A program made the translations under genes and the position numbers. From Dehalococcoidia bacterium (lineage in GTDB: Bacteria; Chloroflexota; Dehalococcoidia; Lucifugimonadales; SHYT01), in contig SHYT01000011.1 in the NCBI GenBank assembly GCA_009692665.1, positions 1 through 45,846 on the forward strand: a stretch of DNA of 45,846 bases, given 5' to 3'. The notes below the pieces were generated by a model. It was not told the DNA's origin. It worked only from the letters and a program-made list of their open reading frames with translations, and did not search any database. Positions 20,043 to 26,596 of the stretch are shown piece after piece (the stretch's first letter is position 1; the number at the start of each line of letters is the position of its first letter).

Positions 20043-20174
20043 GACCCTCTCAGACCTCGTGCTGTGTGCTGGGGTAGGTTGATGTGTTTTTACTGTATGC
20101 ACAGCTTAACAGTCTCGCTGCTCAATCCTTACAAGTGAATTACTGGAGATGCCCGGTCTCAGGGCGAGTACATC

Positions 20175-20193
20175 TTGGCTAGCCGCTAGCCAA
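20175..20193. promoter_or_regulatory. 19-bp palindrome, candidate operator
   Basis: The sequence ttggctagccgctagccaa is a perfect inverted repeat with 9-base arms around one central base. It lies in the divergent region between the PIN/TRAM gene and the sulfur operon, about 145 bases upstream of the -35 box of the latter. The symmetry and short centre suit a homodimeric repressor or activator rather than an RNA terminator (no T-run). The protein that would bind it is unknown. Confidence 0.45.
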
Positions 20194-20337
20194 TCCGGAA
20201 CAGTGTCACGATCGTATAAGTTTGTTTAACGTTCAACCGTTATGCCTAAAACTAGCATAGGCGGCTTCGTGTGTCAAAAGAGGCTACTGTGACGATTGCT
20301 CGAGATTGAGGGGCACGGAGCGGCCTGTTACTTTTCC

Positions 20338-20366
20338 TTGACAGGAGTAGGGAGCCCCTATACGAT
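20338..20366 (+). promoter_or_regulatory. Sigma-70-type promoter of the sulfate assimilation operon
   Basis: A perfect -35 box TTGACA (20338-20343) is followed after 17 bases by a good -10 box TACGAT (20361-20366). Transcription would start near 20373. A small inverted repeat, gcccc (20354-20358) and ggggc (20371-20375), brackets the -10 box and could be an operator. The predicted start lies only about 7 bases before the ATG of a Cys-rich leader ORF. Confidence 0.65.
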
Positions 20367-20379
20367 GAATGGGGCGGAA

Positions 20380-20415
20380 ATGATTTCTCGTACCTGCGTT
20401 TGTTGCGGCACATAG
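20380..20415 (+). CDS. Cysteine-rich leader peptide 1 (11 residues)
   Basis: The ORF encodes MISRTCVCCGT, with three Cys codons within four positions, immediately downstream of the best promoter in the region and about 440 bases upstream of the sulfite reductase gene. An in-frame ATG at 20365 overlaps the -10 box, so translation most likely begins at 20380, with an almost leaderless transcript. The peptide is too short to have an enzymatic role; the Cys codons and the location point to translation-based sensing of charged tRNA-Cys. A short GC hairpin (gcgct/agcgc, 20423-20436) follows the stop codon. The segment gggcgg (20372-20377) before the ATG could pair with ccgccc (20444-20449). I see no clear terminator with a T-run here, so the mechanism is less certain than for the leader at 25359. 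Confidence 0.5.
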   Translation: MISRTCVCCGT

Positions 20416-20507
20416 AGGCTTAGCGCTCTAAAGCGCCACATCCCCGCCCTGCATTTGATGAGAACGGTTTTTATCCCCCAAATAGAATTTCAGTACAAGG
20501 TTTCCAC

Positions 20508-20708
20508 ATGATACTCATGGTAGTTTCAGGCAAGTCGATTGGACAGACCCGCATTGCGGCGGGGGCCTGCTTCTGTACCTGCGCCTGCGAGCTGGGCTGC
20601 TGCATTTGCAGCAGGGTCGCGCAGGAGTACGCCGACACGACGGTACAGGTACGGGAGGGATCAGATGTCGAACACCACGGTGCATTCACCACAAAGGGCC
20701 GCCACTAA
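20508..20708 (+). CDS. Cysteine-rich small ORF 2 (66 residues)
   Basis: The frame has seven Cys codons at residues 21, 23, 25, 27, 31, 32 and 34 (ACFCTCACELGCCIC), followed by an unremarkable hydrophilic tail. The DNA over the last Cys codons can fold into a 7-bp hairpin (20597-20603 with 20608-20614). AAGG lies 7 bases ahead of the ATG. Its end overlaps the start of the next small gene by 44 bases. It could be a second leader in which ribosome stalling at Cys codons affects translation of the overlapping gene, or a small metal-binding protein. The ACFC core resembles leader peptide 3 (25359), which favours the regulatory reading. This remains inference. Confidence 0.4.
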   Translation: MILMVVSGKSIGQTRIAAGACFCTCACELGCCICSRVAQEYADTTVQVREGSDVEHHGAFTTKGRH

Positions 20709-20841
20709 CCAGGCAGGGCAAAACGCCCGCGCTAGGCCCGCCTCATCGCAAAACTCCTTGGTCCGTGCGATACTTGCCGTTGCGACTGTCATTCAGCGGC
20801 TGTTCCCTGTAGAATTGGGCGGACGTCGCGACCTCATGTAG
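20665..20841 (+). CDS. Small protein of unknown function at the head of the sulfur operon
   Basis: A 58-residue frame with a strong ribosome binding site (GGGAGGGATCAG before ATG) and only 13 bases between its stop and the sulfite reductase start, which itself has GAGGAGG. The first half is hydrophilic and low in complexity (QRAATNQAGQNARARPASSQ). The second half looks like an amphipathic or membrane-associated helix (SLVRAILAVATVIQRLF) with the end PVELGGRRDLM. No known family. The spacing argues that it is translated as part of the operon. Confidence 0.5.
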   Translation: MSNTTVHSPQRAATNQAGQNARARPASSQNSLVRAILAVATVIQRLFPVELGGRRDLM

Positions 20842-20854
20842 AGGAGGCGAAACT

Positions 20855-22669
20855 ATGGTCAACACACCAGTAGACAATCAAAAGATCAAACGGGTCATCC
20901 CAATGATTCCTCACCTGCCCGAAGAGGTGGACCACTTCGAGAAGGAAACTCAGCGGTTTCTGGACGGGCAGGCAGATGCCACAGCCTTTCGCGGTTTTCG
21001 TTTGAGGCAAGGCGTATATGGGCAGCGGCAGCCGGGATTCCAGATGATGCGCATCAAGATCCCGCTTGGCCGCCTGTCTCCTGACATGCTGGACACGATT
21101 GGGACCATTGCGGAGCGGTTTACGGAGACGGCCCGCGGCCACGTCACCACACGCGAGTGCGTCCAGTTGCACTTTATGAAGCTGGAGCATGCGGCGGAAG
21201 CGATGCGCATGCTGGGTGAGGTGGGGATTGGCAGCCGCGAGGCCTGCGGGAACACCGTGCGCAACGCGACGGGCTGTGCGCTTGAGGGTGTGTGCCCAAC
21301 TGAAGCCTTTGACGTTTCACCATACGCGGCGGCGTTTGTGCGGTTCATGGTGCGCCACCCGGTGACGCAGAACATGCCGCGCAAGTTCAAGTCGGCGTTC
21401 TCTGGCTGCGAAAGTGACTGCGCGATGACCCCGATGCACGACATTGGGTTCGTTGCGCGGATGCGGGACGGCAAGAAAGGTTTCAAGCTAGTGGTGGGCG
21501 GCGGGCTATCCGTGTTCCCCCGGATGGCGTCCACACTGTACGAGTTTTGCCCGGTTGAGGACTTCATCCGCGTGAGCGAGGCGATTGTGCGGGTGTACAA
21601 CGTGTCGGACGAGCTGCGGAAGAACCGGATGAAGGCCCGCATTAAGGTGCTGGTGGAACGCGTGGGCATTGACGAATTCCGCCGGATGATTGAGAAGGAG
21701 CTTGAGGGCGACTGGGCGAAGGGCCCGGACGGCAAGCTGAAGCAGTTTGACCTGGAAGAGTTGGGCGAGCTGGACAACGAGGAAGAGTTCATTGAGCCGG
21801 GTGTTCCGGTGGCAGCGGCGAAGCCCGCGCCTAAGAATGACCCGGCGTTCAATGAGTGGAAGATGACGAATGTGATGCCCCAGAAGCAGAAGGGGTACGT
21901 GCTGGCCACCATCAAGCTGAAGGTTGGCAACCTGACCAGCGAGCAGTTCCACGCACTGGCGAAGGTGGTGCGGGACTACGTGGGGACCGGCGCGATTGTG
22001 CGCACCACGTTCCGGCAGAACCTGGTCATCCGCTGGGTGCGCGAGGAGCAGTTGTACAACCTGTACCAGGCGCTGAAGCCGCTGGAGCTGGTGGAGTCCG
22101 GTGCTAACGAGATCAACGACGTGACGTCCTGCCCAGGTACAGAAAGCTGCTCGCTGGGCATCACGGCGTCCACGATGATGGGCGCGTACCTGACTGATTA
22201 CCTCAAGAACCTGCGCCTGACTGACCCGCTGGTGCGGCAGGTGCGCATCAACATCTCCGGCTGCCCGGACGGGTGCGGCCAGCACCACCTGGGGAACCTG
22301 GGGTTCCAGGGCGCCGCCATGAAGAACGAAAGCGGGCAGATCCCGTCGTATGAAGTGTACGTGGGTGGCAGCCAGGTGAATACCGCCACGAATCAAATCC
22401 GTGTAGGGCACCGCCTAAAACAGAAAGTGCCTTCCAAGCGGGTGCCGGAAGCTATCAAGACGACCATGGAGCACTATATGGCCGAGCGGAAGCAAGACGA
22501 GGTGTTCAACGACTGGGTGGACCGCGTAGGCAAGGACTACTTTGAGACGCTATTCGCACCGCTGGCGGAGGTTCCGAAGCTGAGCCGGCAAACGATTGAC
22601 TTCTACATGGATTATGGCCGCTCCGTGCTGTACAAAGTGCAGCGGGGCGAGGGCGAGTGCGCGATCTAG
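20855..22669 (+). CDS. Ferredoxin-dependent sulfite/nitrite reductase (siroheme, 4Fe-4S)
   Basis: Six-electron reductase, here most likely reducing sulfite to sulfide because of its operon. The 604-residue protein has two ferredoxin-like/NIR_SIR halves. The C-terminal half has the siroheme/4Fe-4S motif C-x5-C (Cys426, Cys432 in TSCPGTESC) and C-x3-C (Cys470, Cys474 in SGCPDGCGQHH). The N-terminal half also has a full C-x5-C (141, 147) and C-x3-C (185, 189), which is unusual for plant-type enzymes. Arg and Lys residues for substrate binding are plausible in GHVTTRECVQLH and VRTTFRQNLVIRW. There is no flavin domain, so electrons come from ferredoxin. A nitrite reductase role cannot be excluded from sequence alone. 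Confidence 0.88.
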   Translation: MVNTPVDNQKIKRVIPMIPHLPEEVDHFEKETQRFLDGQADATAFRGFRLRQGVYGQRQPGFQMMRIKIPLGRLSPDMLDTIGTIAERFTETARGHVTTRECVQLHFMKLEHAAEAMRMLGEVGIGSREACGNTVRNATGCALEGVCPTEAFDVSPYAAAFVRFMVRHPVTQNMPRKFKSAFSGCESDCAMTPMHDIGFVARMRDGKKGFKLVVGGGLSVFPRMASTLYEFCPVEDFIRVSEAIVRVYNVSDELRKNRMKARIKVLVERVGIDEFRRMIEKELEGDWAKGPDGKLKQFDLEELGELDNEEEFIEPGVPVAAAKPAPKNDPAFNEWKMTNVMPQKQKGYVLATIKLKVGNLTSEQFHALAKVVRDYVGTGAIVRTTFRQNLVIRWVREEQLYNLYQALKPLELVESGANEINDVTSCPGTESCSLGITASTMMGAYLTDYLKNLRLTDPLVRQVRINISGCPDGCGQHHLGNLGFQGAAMKNESGQIPSYEVYVGGSQVNTATNQIRVGHRLKQKVPSKRVPEAIKTTMEHYMAERKQDEVFNDWVDRVGKDYFETLFAPLAEVPKLSRQTIDFYMDYGRSVLYKVQRGEGECAI

Positions 22670-22696
22670 ACTCGCTCATTCGGAGGAAAGCAGACA

Positions 22697-23458
22697 ATGG
22701 TTTCAGCAATCGATAACGAACTCAAAATCGCAGAATGGCAAAAGCTTCTGGACGGGAAGACCCCGCAGGAAGTGCTTGCTTGGGCGTTTAAACAGTTTGG
22801 GGACAAGGTGATTATGGCGTGCAGCTTTGGCGGCATCACCGGCATGGCGATGCTGGACATGGCCGTCAAAATTAACCCGAACGTACACGTGTTCTACGGG
22901 GATACGGACTACCTATTTCCGGAGACGCATGAGCTCGTGGAGATTTTCAAGAAGCGTTCCGGCATCACCCCCATTGTCGTGAAGTCCCGGTGGACGCCGG
23001 AACAGCAGGCGAAGGAGTTTGGTGCCGAGCTGTGGAAGACGAACCCCGACATGTGCTGCCAGCTTCGCAAGGTGGAACCCACCGGGCGCGCGCTGGAAGG
23101 GTACGACGCATGGATCACAGGCATTCGCAGCGACCAGACGAAGAACCGCAGCGAGGCCGCGCACGTGACCGAGTGGGACTCGAAGTACGAACTGGTCAAG
23201 ATTAACCCGATGATGGGCTGGACCAGCAAGATGTGCAATGAGTACAACAAGGAGCACAACGTACCCGTGAACGCGCTGCACGCCAAGAGCTATCCCAGCA
23301 TCGGCTGCACCAACTGCACACGGCCGGTAAAAGAAGGCGAGGACGAACGCGCGGGCCGGTGGTCGGGGCAAGACAAAGAGGAGTGCGGGATTCACATGCC
23401 CGACTCACCTGAAGCACTTTTAGCTGAGGCGCTTGCGGCCGCGAAAGTAGCCAAGTAG
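22697..23458 (+). CDS. cysH: Assimilatory adenylyl-sulfate (APS) reductase, CysH family
   Basis: Reduces activated sulfate to sulfite. The 253-residue PP-loop protein has ACSFGGITGMAMLDM near residue 41, WITGIRSDQTKNRS near 139 and the catalytic cysteine in the C-terminal EECGIH (Cys230). The extra cysteines Cys120-Cys121 (DMCCQLRK) and Cys204-Cys207 (GCTNC) are the 4Fe-4S ligands that mark APS-using reductases, in contrast to the cluster-free PAPS reductases of enteric bacteria. The ribosome binding site CGGAGGAAAG is good. It follows sulfite reductase by 27 bases. Confidence 0.93.
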   Translation: MVSAIDNELKIAEWQKLLDGKTPQEVLAWAFKQFGDKVIMACSFGGITGMAMLDMAVKINPNVHVFYGDTDYLFPETHELVEIFKKRSGITPIVVKSRWTPEQQAKEFGAELWKTNPDMCCQLRKVEPTGRALEGYDAWITGIRSDQTKNRSEAAHVTEWDSKYELVKINPMMGWTSKMCNEYNKEHNVPVNALHAKSYPSIGCTNCTRPVKEGEDERAGRWSGQDKEECGIHMPDSPEALLAEALAAAKVAK

Positions 23459-23482
23459 CCAACAACTAAGCAACCACGCTCA

Positions 23483-23518
23483 AGGTTGCCCCTCGCCGTG
23501 GACGGCGAGGGGCAACCT
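23483..23518 (+). other. Strong hairpin inside the sulfur operon
   Basis: A perfect 16-bp GC-rich stem (arms 23483-23498 and 23503-23518) with loop TGGA stands between cysH and cysC. No T-run follows, so it is unlikely to be an efficient intrinsic terminator. An RNA stability element or processing site that separates expression of the reductases from that of cysC and sat is the more likely role. Confidence 0.6.
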
Positions 23519-23563
23519 GTGAACAGTGACACAAAGCAAACCGAAACGGAGAGTAAGCAGCGC

Positions 23564-24142
23564 ATGGTCAATAACGGAAGCGGGTCAAAGCAAGGCGTCA
23601 CCATCTGGATGACAGGGCTATCCGGCGCGGGCAAGAGCACAATTTCCGAGAAGCTTATCAAGGAACTTGAGGCTCGCGGCCGCGCGGTAGAAATACTCGA
23701 TGGCGACGTAGTCCGGACCAACTTAAGTAAGGGACTTGGCTTCAGCAAAGAGGACCGCGACACAAATATCCGCCGCATCGGCTTTGTATGCAAGCTGCTG
23801 ACCAGGCACGGTGTGACCGTTATCTCAGCTGCCATCTCTCCCTACCGCGACGTGCGGGATGAGGTGCGCAAGGACATCGGCAACTTTGTGGAAGTGTTTG
23901 TTGACGCTCCGCTGGACACGCTCGTGGAGCGCGACGTGAAAGGCCTTTACAAGAAGGCGATTGCGGGTGAGGTCAAGAACTTTACCGGCGTCTCTGACCC
24001 GTACGAAGCGCCCCTGCATCCCGAGGTGCACTGCCGCACCGACCGCGAGACGGTAGACGAGAGCGTCAAGAAAATCGTTGCGAGGCTGGAAGATCTTGGC
24101 TACTTGGCTCCCGTGGCTTCGGCACAGCGGAGCCGGTCATGA
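23564..24142 (+). CDS. cysC: Adenylyl-sulfate kinase (APS kinase)
   Basis: Phosphorylates APS to PAPS with ATP. The 192-residue protein has the P-loop GLSGAGKST (residues 18-26) and the family motifs [41 protein letters not shown] and [22 protein letters not shown], with the DGD and GFS-x-x-DR elements seen in all APS kinases. The start at 23564 is placed just before the conserved core, with GGAGAG 10 bases upstream; GTG at 23519 is an alternative but overlaps the hairpin. Its end overlaps sat by four bases (ATGA). Confidence 0.93.
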   Translation: MVNNGSGSKQGVTIWMTGLSGAGKSTISEKLIKELEARGRAVEILDGDVVRTNLSKGLGFSKEDRDTNIRRIGFVCKLLTRHGVTVISAAISPYRDVRDEVRKDIGNFVEVFVDAPLDTLVERDVKGLYKKAIAGEVKNFTGVSDPYEAPLHPEVHCRTDRETVDESVKKIVARLEDLGYLAPVASAQRSRS

Positions 24143-25323
24143 CGACGGCAGCACCGACGCAGACCGTACTGTCCACACCGCACGGGGGCAAGCTGGTGCA
24201 GCGCTTTGTGGAAGGTGCGGCATCGGTTGCGCTGCGGTCTGAAGTGTCACGTCTCCCGCAGATCACCCTGAACGCACGCGAGCTATCGGACGCGCAGCTT
24301 ATTGCGATGGGCGCGTTCAGCCCGCTGGAAGGGTTCATGAACGCCGCGGACTACCGGGGCGTTTTGAAGAACATGCACCTGAGCAACGGACTTATCTGGT
24401 CCGTACCGGTCACGCTTTCTATCACGAAAGACAAGCTGGGCAACATCAAGGAAGGGCAGAAGGTCGCGCTGAACGGCCCGGACGGGAAGCTGGCCGGGGT
24501 CATGGAAATCACCGACATCTACCCCTACGACAAGAAGGAAGAAGCGCGGCTGATCTACAAGACCGAAGAAGAGGCGCACCCAGGTGTCGCGAACGTGTAC
24601 GCGCAGGGGGAACTTCTGGTCGGCGGCAAGATTACGATGCTAGGCCCTGTGCCCGCGCCGGTTGGGCATGAAGCATATTTCCTAGCTCCCGCGCAGTCCC
24701 GCGAGGCTTTCAAAGCCAAGGGCTGGAAAACCGTAGTCGGCTTCCAGACGCGCAACCCGGTGCACCGCGCGCACGAGTACATCCAGAAGTGCGCCATGGA
24801 AATCGTGGACGGCCTCTTCCTGCACCCACTAGTGGGCGACACGAAGGGCGATGATATCCCGGCGAATGTGCGCATGGAATGCTATAAGGTGCTGCTGGAC
24901 AACTACTACCCCAAGGACCGTGTAATCCTTGGCGTCTACCCCGCGTTCATGCGGTACGCCGGGCCTCGCGAGGCGATCTTCCACGCTATGGCTCGGAAGA
25001 ACTTCGGCTGCACACACTTTATCGTGGGACGCGACCACGCGGGTGTGGGCAACTACTACGGCACGTACGAGGCGCAGGACCTGCTCAGGCAGTTCTCAGT
25101 ACAGGAGCTTGGGATTACACCGCTATTCTATGACAACTCGTTCTGGTGCATGACGTGCGGGGGCATGGCAACCGAAAAGACCTGCCCGCATCCGCCGGCG
25201 GCGCGCATCGCTCTCAGCGGCACGCAAGTGCGGAAGAACCTGAGCGAAGGCAAGGGGCTCCCCGTTGAAATGAGTCGGCCGGAAGTGGCTGCGATCCTGA
25301 CGAAGGCGTACGCGGGTAAGTGA
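24139..25323 (+). CDS. sat: Sulfate adenylyltransferase (ATP sulfurylase)
   Basis: Makes APS and pyrophosphate from sulfate and ATP, the entry step of sulfate assimilation. The 394-residue homo-oligomeric (Sat, not CysDN) type has [12 protein letters not shown] (from residue 203) and [12 protein letters not shown], the two nucleotide-binding motifs. The segment [17 protein letters not shown] contains the cysteines and histidine that bind zinc in bacterial Sat. [10 protein letters not shown] near residue 58 is also conserved. It is translationally coupled to cysC and is the last gene before the leader-attenuator region of the transporter. Confidence 0.96.
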   Translation: MTTAAPTQTVLSTPHGGKLVQRFVEGAASVALRSEVSRLPQITLNARELSDAQLIAMGAFSPLEGFMNAADYRGVLKNMHLSNGLIWSVPVTLSITKDKLGNIKEGQKVALNGPDGKLAGVMEITDIYPYDKKEEARLIYKTEEEAHPGVANVYAQGELLVGGKITMLGPVPAPVGHEAYFLAPAQSREAFKAKGWKTVVGFQTRNPVHRAHEYIQKCAMEIVDGLFLHPLVGDTKGDDIPANVRMECYKVLLDNYYPKDRVILGVYPAFMRYAGPREAIFHAMARKNFGCTHFIVGRDHAGVGNYYGTYEAQDLLRQFSVQELGITPLFYDNSFWCMTCGGMATEKTCPHPPAARIALSGTQVRKNLSEGKGLPVEMSRPEVAAILTKAYAGK

Positions 25324-25358
25324 TGATTGGCTTAACTACCGATTCTCTGGCGGCTCTT

Positions 25359-25424
25359 ATGGCTCGTGAAGCCTGCTTCTGTTGCTGTACCACGTCCTGT
25401 TTGCCAGAGAGGTGTACCCGGTAG
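25359..25424 (+). CDS. Cysteine-rich leader peptide 3 (21 residues) of the sulfate transporter
   Basis: The ORF starts MAREACFCCCTTSC and has six Cys codons (residues 6, 8, 9, 10, 14 and 19) out of 21. It starts 36 bases after the sat stop and ends 6 bases before the 5' arm of a candidate antiterminator. The arms tctctggc (25344-25351) and gccagaga (25403-25410) bracket the start and the Cys cluster, so the leader itself can fold when free of ribosomes. It shares a core of the type C-[F/V]-C-C with leader 1. The composition and the downstream terminator fit a classical attenuation leader sensing charged tRNA-Cys. The ribosome binding site is weak (GGCGG). Confidence 0.75.
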   Translation: MAREACFCCCTTSCLPERCTR

Positions 25425-25429
25425 TTCGC

Positions 25430-25484
25430 GGCCCGTGCATCAAGACTTCAGGGCCCTCTCCGCATCAACGTGTGAGAGGGCCCT
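25430..25484 (+). promoter_or_regulatory. Transcription attenuator (antiterminator / terminator pair)
   Basis: A terminator hairpin with perfect 11-bp arms (25450-25460 and 25474-25484) and a 13-base loop is followed by a short pyrimidine tail (ttctat). Its left arm overlaps gggcc (25451-25455), which can alternatively pair with ggccc (25430-25434), giving a mutually exclusive 5-bp GC antiterminator. A ribosome at the leader stop codon (25422-25424) would cover 25430-25434 and force the terminator. A ribosome stalled at the Cys codons would leave it free and let transcription enter the transporter genes. Pairings are seen in the sequence; regulation is inferred. Confidence 0.7.
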
Positions 25485-25516
25485 TTCTATGTCTCGAATT
25501 CGAAAGGGGCATTTCG

Positions 25517-26590
25517 GTGAATAGGACGGCATTCAGACGATTCGTGGAGTTGGCGATAGCGGGCGCTATGGCGCTGCTGATGGGCGCATGCACATCGAGC
25601 GGTGCGACTACACCATCTCCCATGTCGACTGCTGCCCCTGCGGCAAGCGGGAAGGCAGTAGAGCTTTCGTTGGCGGTGTATTCGACGCCCAGAGAAGCAA
25701 TGGAGCAGACCGTTCTCCCGGCGTTTCGGAAATACTGGCAGGCCAAGGGCGGGCAGGACGTGAAGTTTAACTCCTCGTATCAGGGAAGCGGGACGCAGTC
25801 TCGCGCAGTGATTGCCGGATTTGAGGCGGATGTGGTGTTCCTGTCGCTGGAGCCGGACGTATCGACGATTCAGAAAGTGGGTCTCATTAAGAGCAACTGG
25901 CAGGCGAAGCAAAACGGGATTGTAAGCCGGTCTGTGGTGGTGTTTGCCGTGCGCAAGGGGAACCCGAAGGGCATCAAGGACTGGAGCGACCTAGCAAAGG
26001 CGGGCGTGAAGGTGCTGACGCCGGACCCCAAGACCAGTGGCGGAGCGCAGTGGAACATCTCGGCGCTGTACGGCGCGGCGCTGCGCGGAAAGGTGCCGGG
26101 TGTGGCGGCCAACGACCCCGCTGCTGCTCAGAAGCTGCTCACAGACGTGCTGAAAAACGTGGTCGCGTTTGACCGGGACGCCCGCACGTCCATCACGAAC
26201 TTTGAGAAAGGCATTGGAGACGTGGCCATCACCTACGAGAACGAGGTGCTCACCGCGCAAAAGGTGGGCGAGCAGGTGGATTACGTTATTCCGCCATCGA
26301 CGATTTTGATCGAGAACCCGGCGGCCCTGGTCGACACATACGTGGACAAGCACGGCACGCGGGCGGCGGCGCAGGCGTTTGTGGACTACCTGCAATCGCC
26401 GGATGGCCAGCGGCTGTTTGCTGCTGACACGTTCCGTCCGGGGGACGCAGCGCTGCTCAAAGAGTTCGCCGGCAAGTACCCGCCGGTGACCGACCAGTGG
26501 GACATCACCTATCTCGGCGGGTGGCCCAAGGTCATGGCTGAGCTCTTTAGTGAGAACGGCGTGTATCAGAAGGCGTTGGGGGCGAAGTAG
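25517..26590 (+). CDS. sbp: Sulfate ABC transporter substrate-binding lipoprotein
   Basis: Extracytoplasmic sulfate (or thiosulfate) receptor that delivers substrate to CysTWA. The 357-residue protein has a signal peptide with lipobox LMGAC (Cys25) followed by a Ser/Thr/Ala-rich linker, then the binding domain with NSSYQGSGTQSRAVIAGFEA and the DVVFLSL segment, VRKGNPKGIKDWSDL, and TPDPKTSGGAQWNISALYG. These match the Sbp/CysP family, including the residues that hold the oxyanion by main-chain amides. The start is GTG at 25517 with AAAGGGG upstream, just downstream of the attenuator; a longer TTG frame would run through the attenuator and is unlikely. Whether sulfate or thiosulfate is preferred cannot be read from the sequence. 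Confidence 0.92.
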   Translation: MNRTAFRRFVELAIAGAMALLMGACTSSGATTPSPMSTAAPAASGKAVELSLAVYSTPREAMEQTVLPAFRKYWQAKGGQDVKFNSSYQGSGTQSRAVIAGFEADVVFLSLEPDVSTIQKVGLIKSNWQAKQNGIVSRSVVVFAVRKGNPKGIKDWSDLAKAGVKVLTPDPKTSGGAQWNISALYGAALRGKVPGVAANDPAAAQKLLTDVLKNVVAFDRDARTSITNFEKGIGDVAITYENEVLTAQKVGEQVDYVIPPSTILIENPAALVDTYVDKHGTRAAAQAFVDYLQSPDGQRLFAADTFRPGDAALLKEFAGKYPPVTDQWDITYLGGWPKVMAELFSENGVYQKALGAK

Positions 26591-26596
26591 CAAAGA

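Noticed and set aside
21506-22411. A 301-codon frame opposite the sulfite reductase
   Set aside because: Leu/His/Val-rich shadow without start signals.
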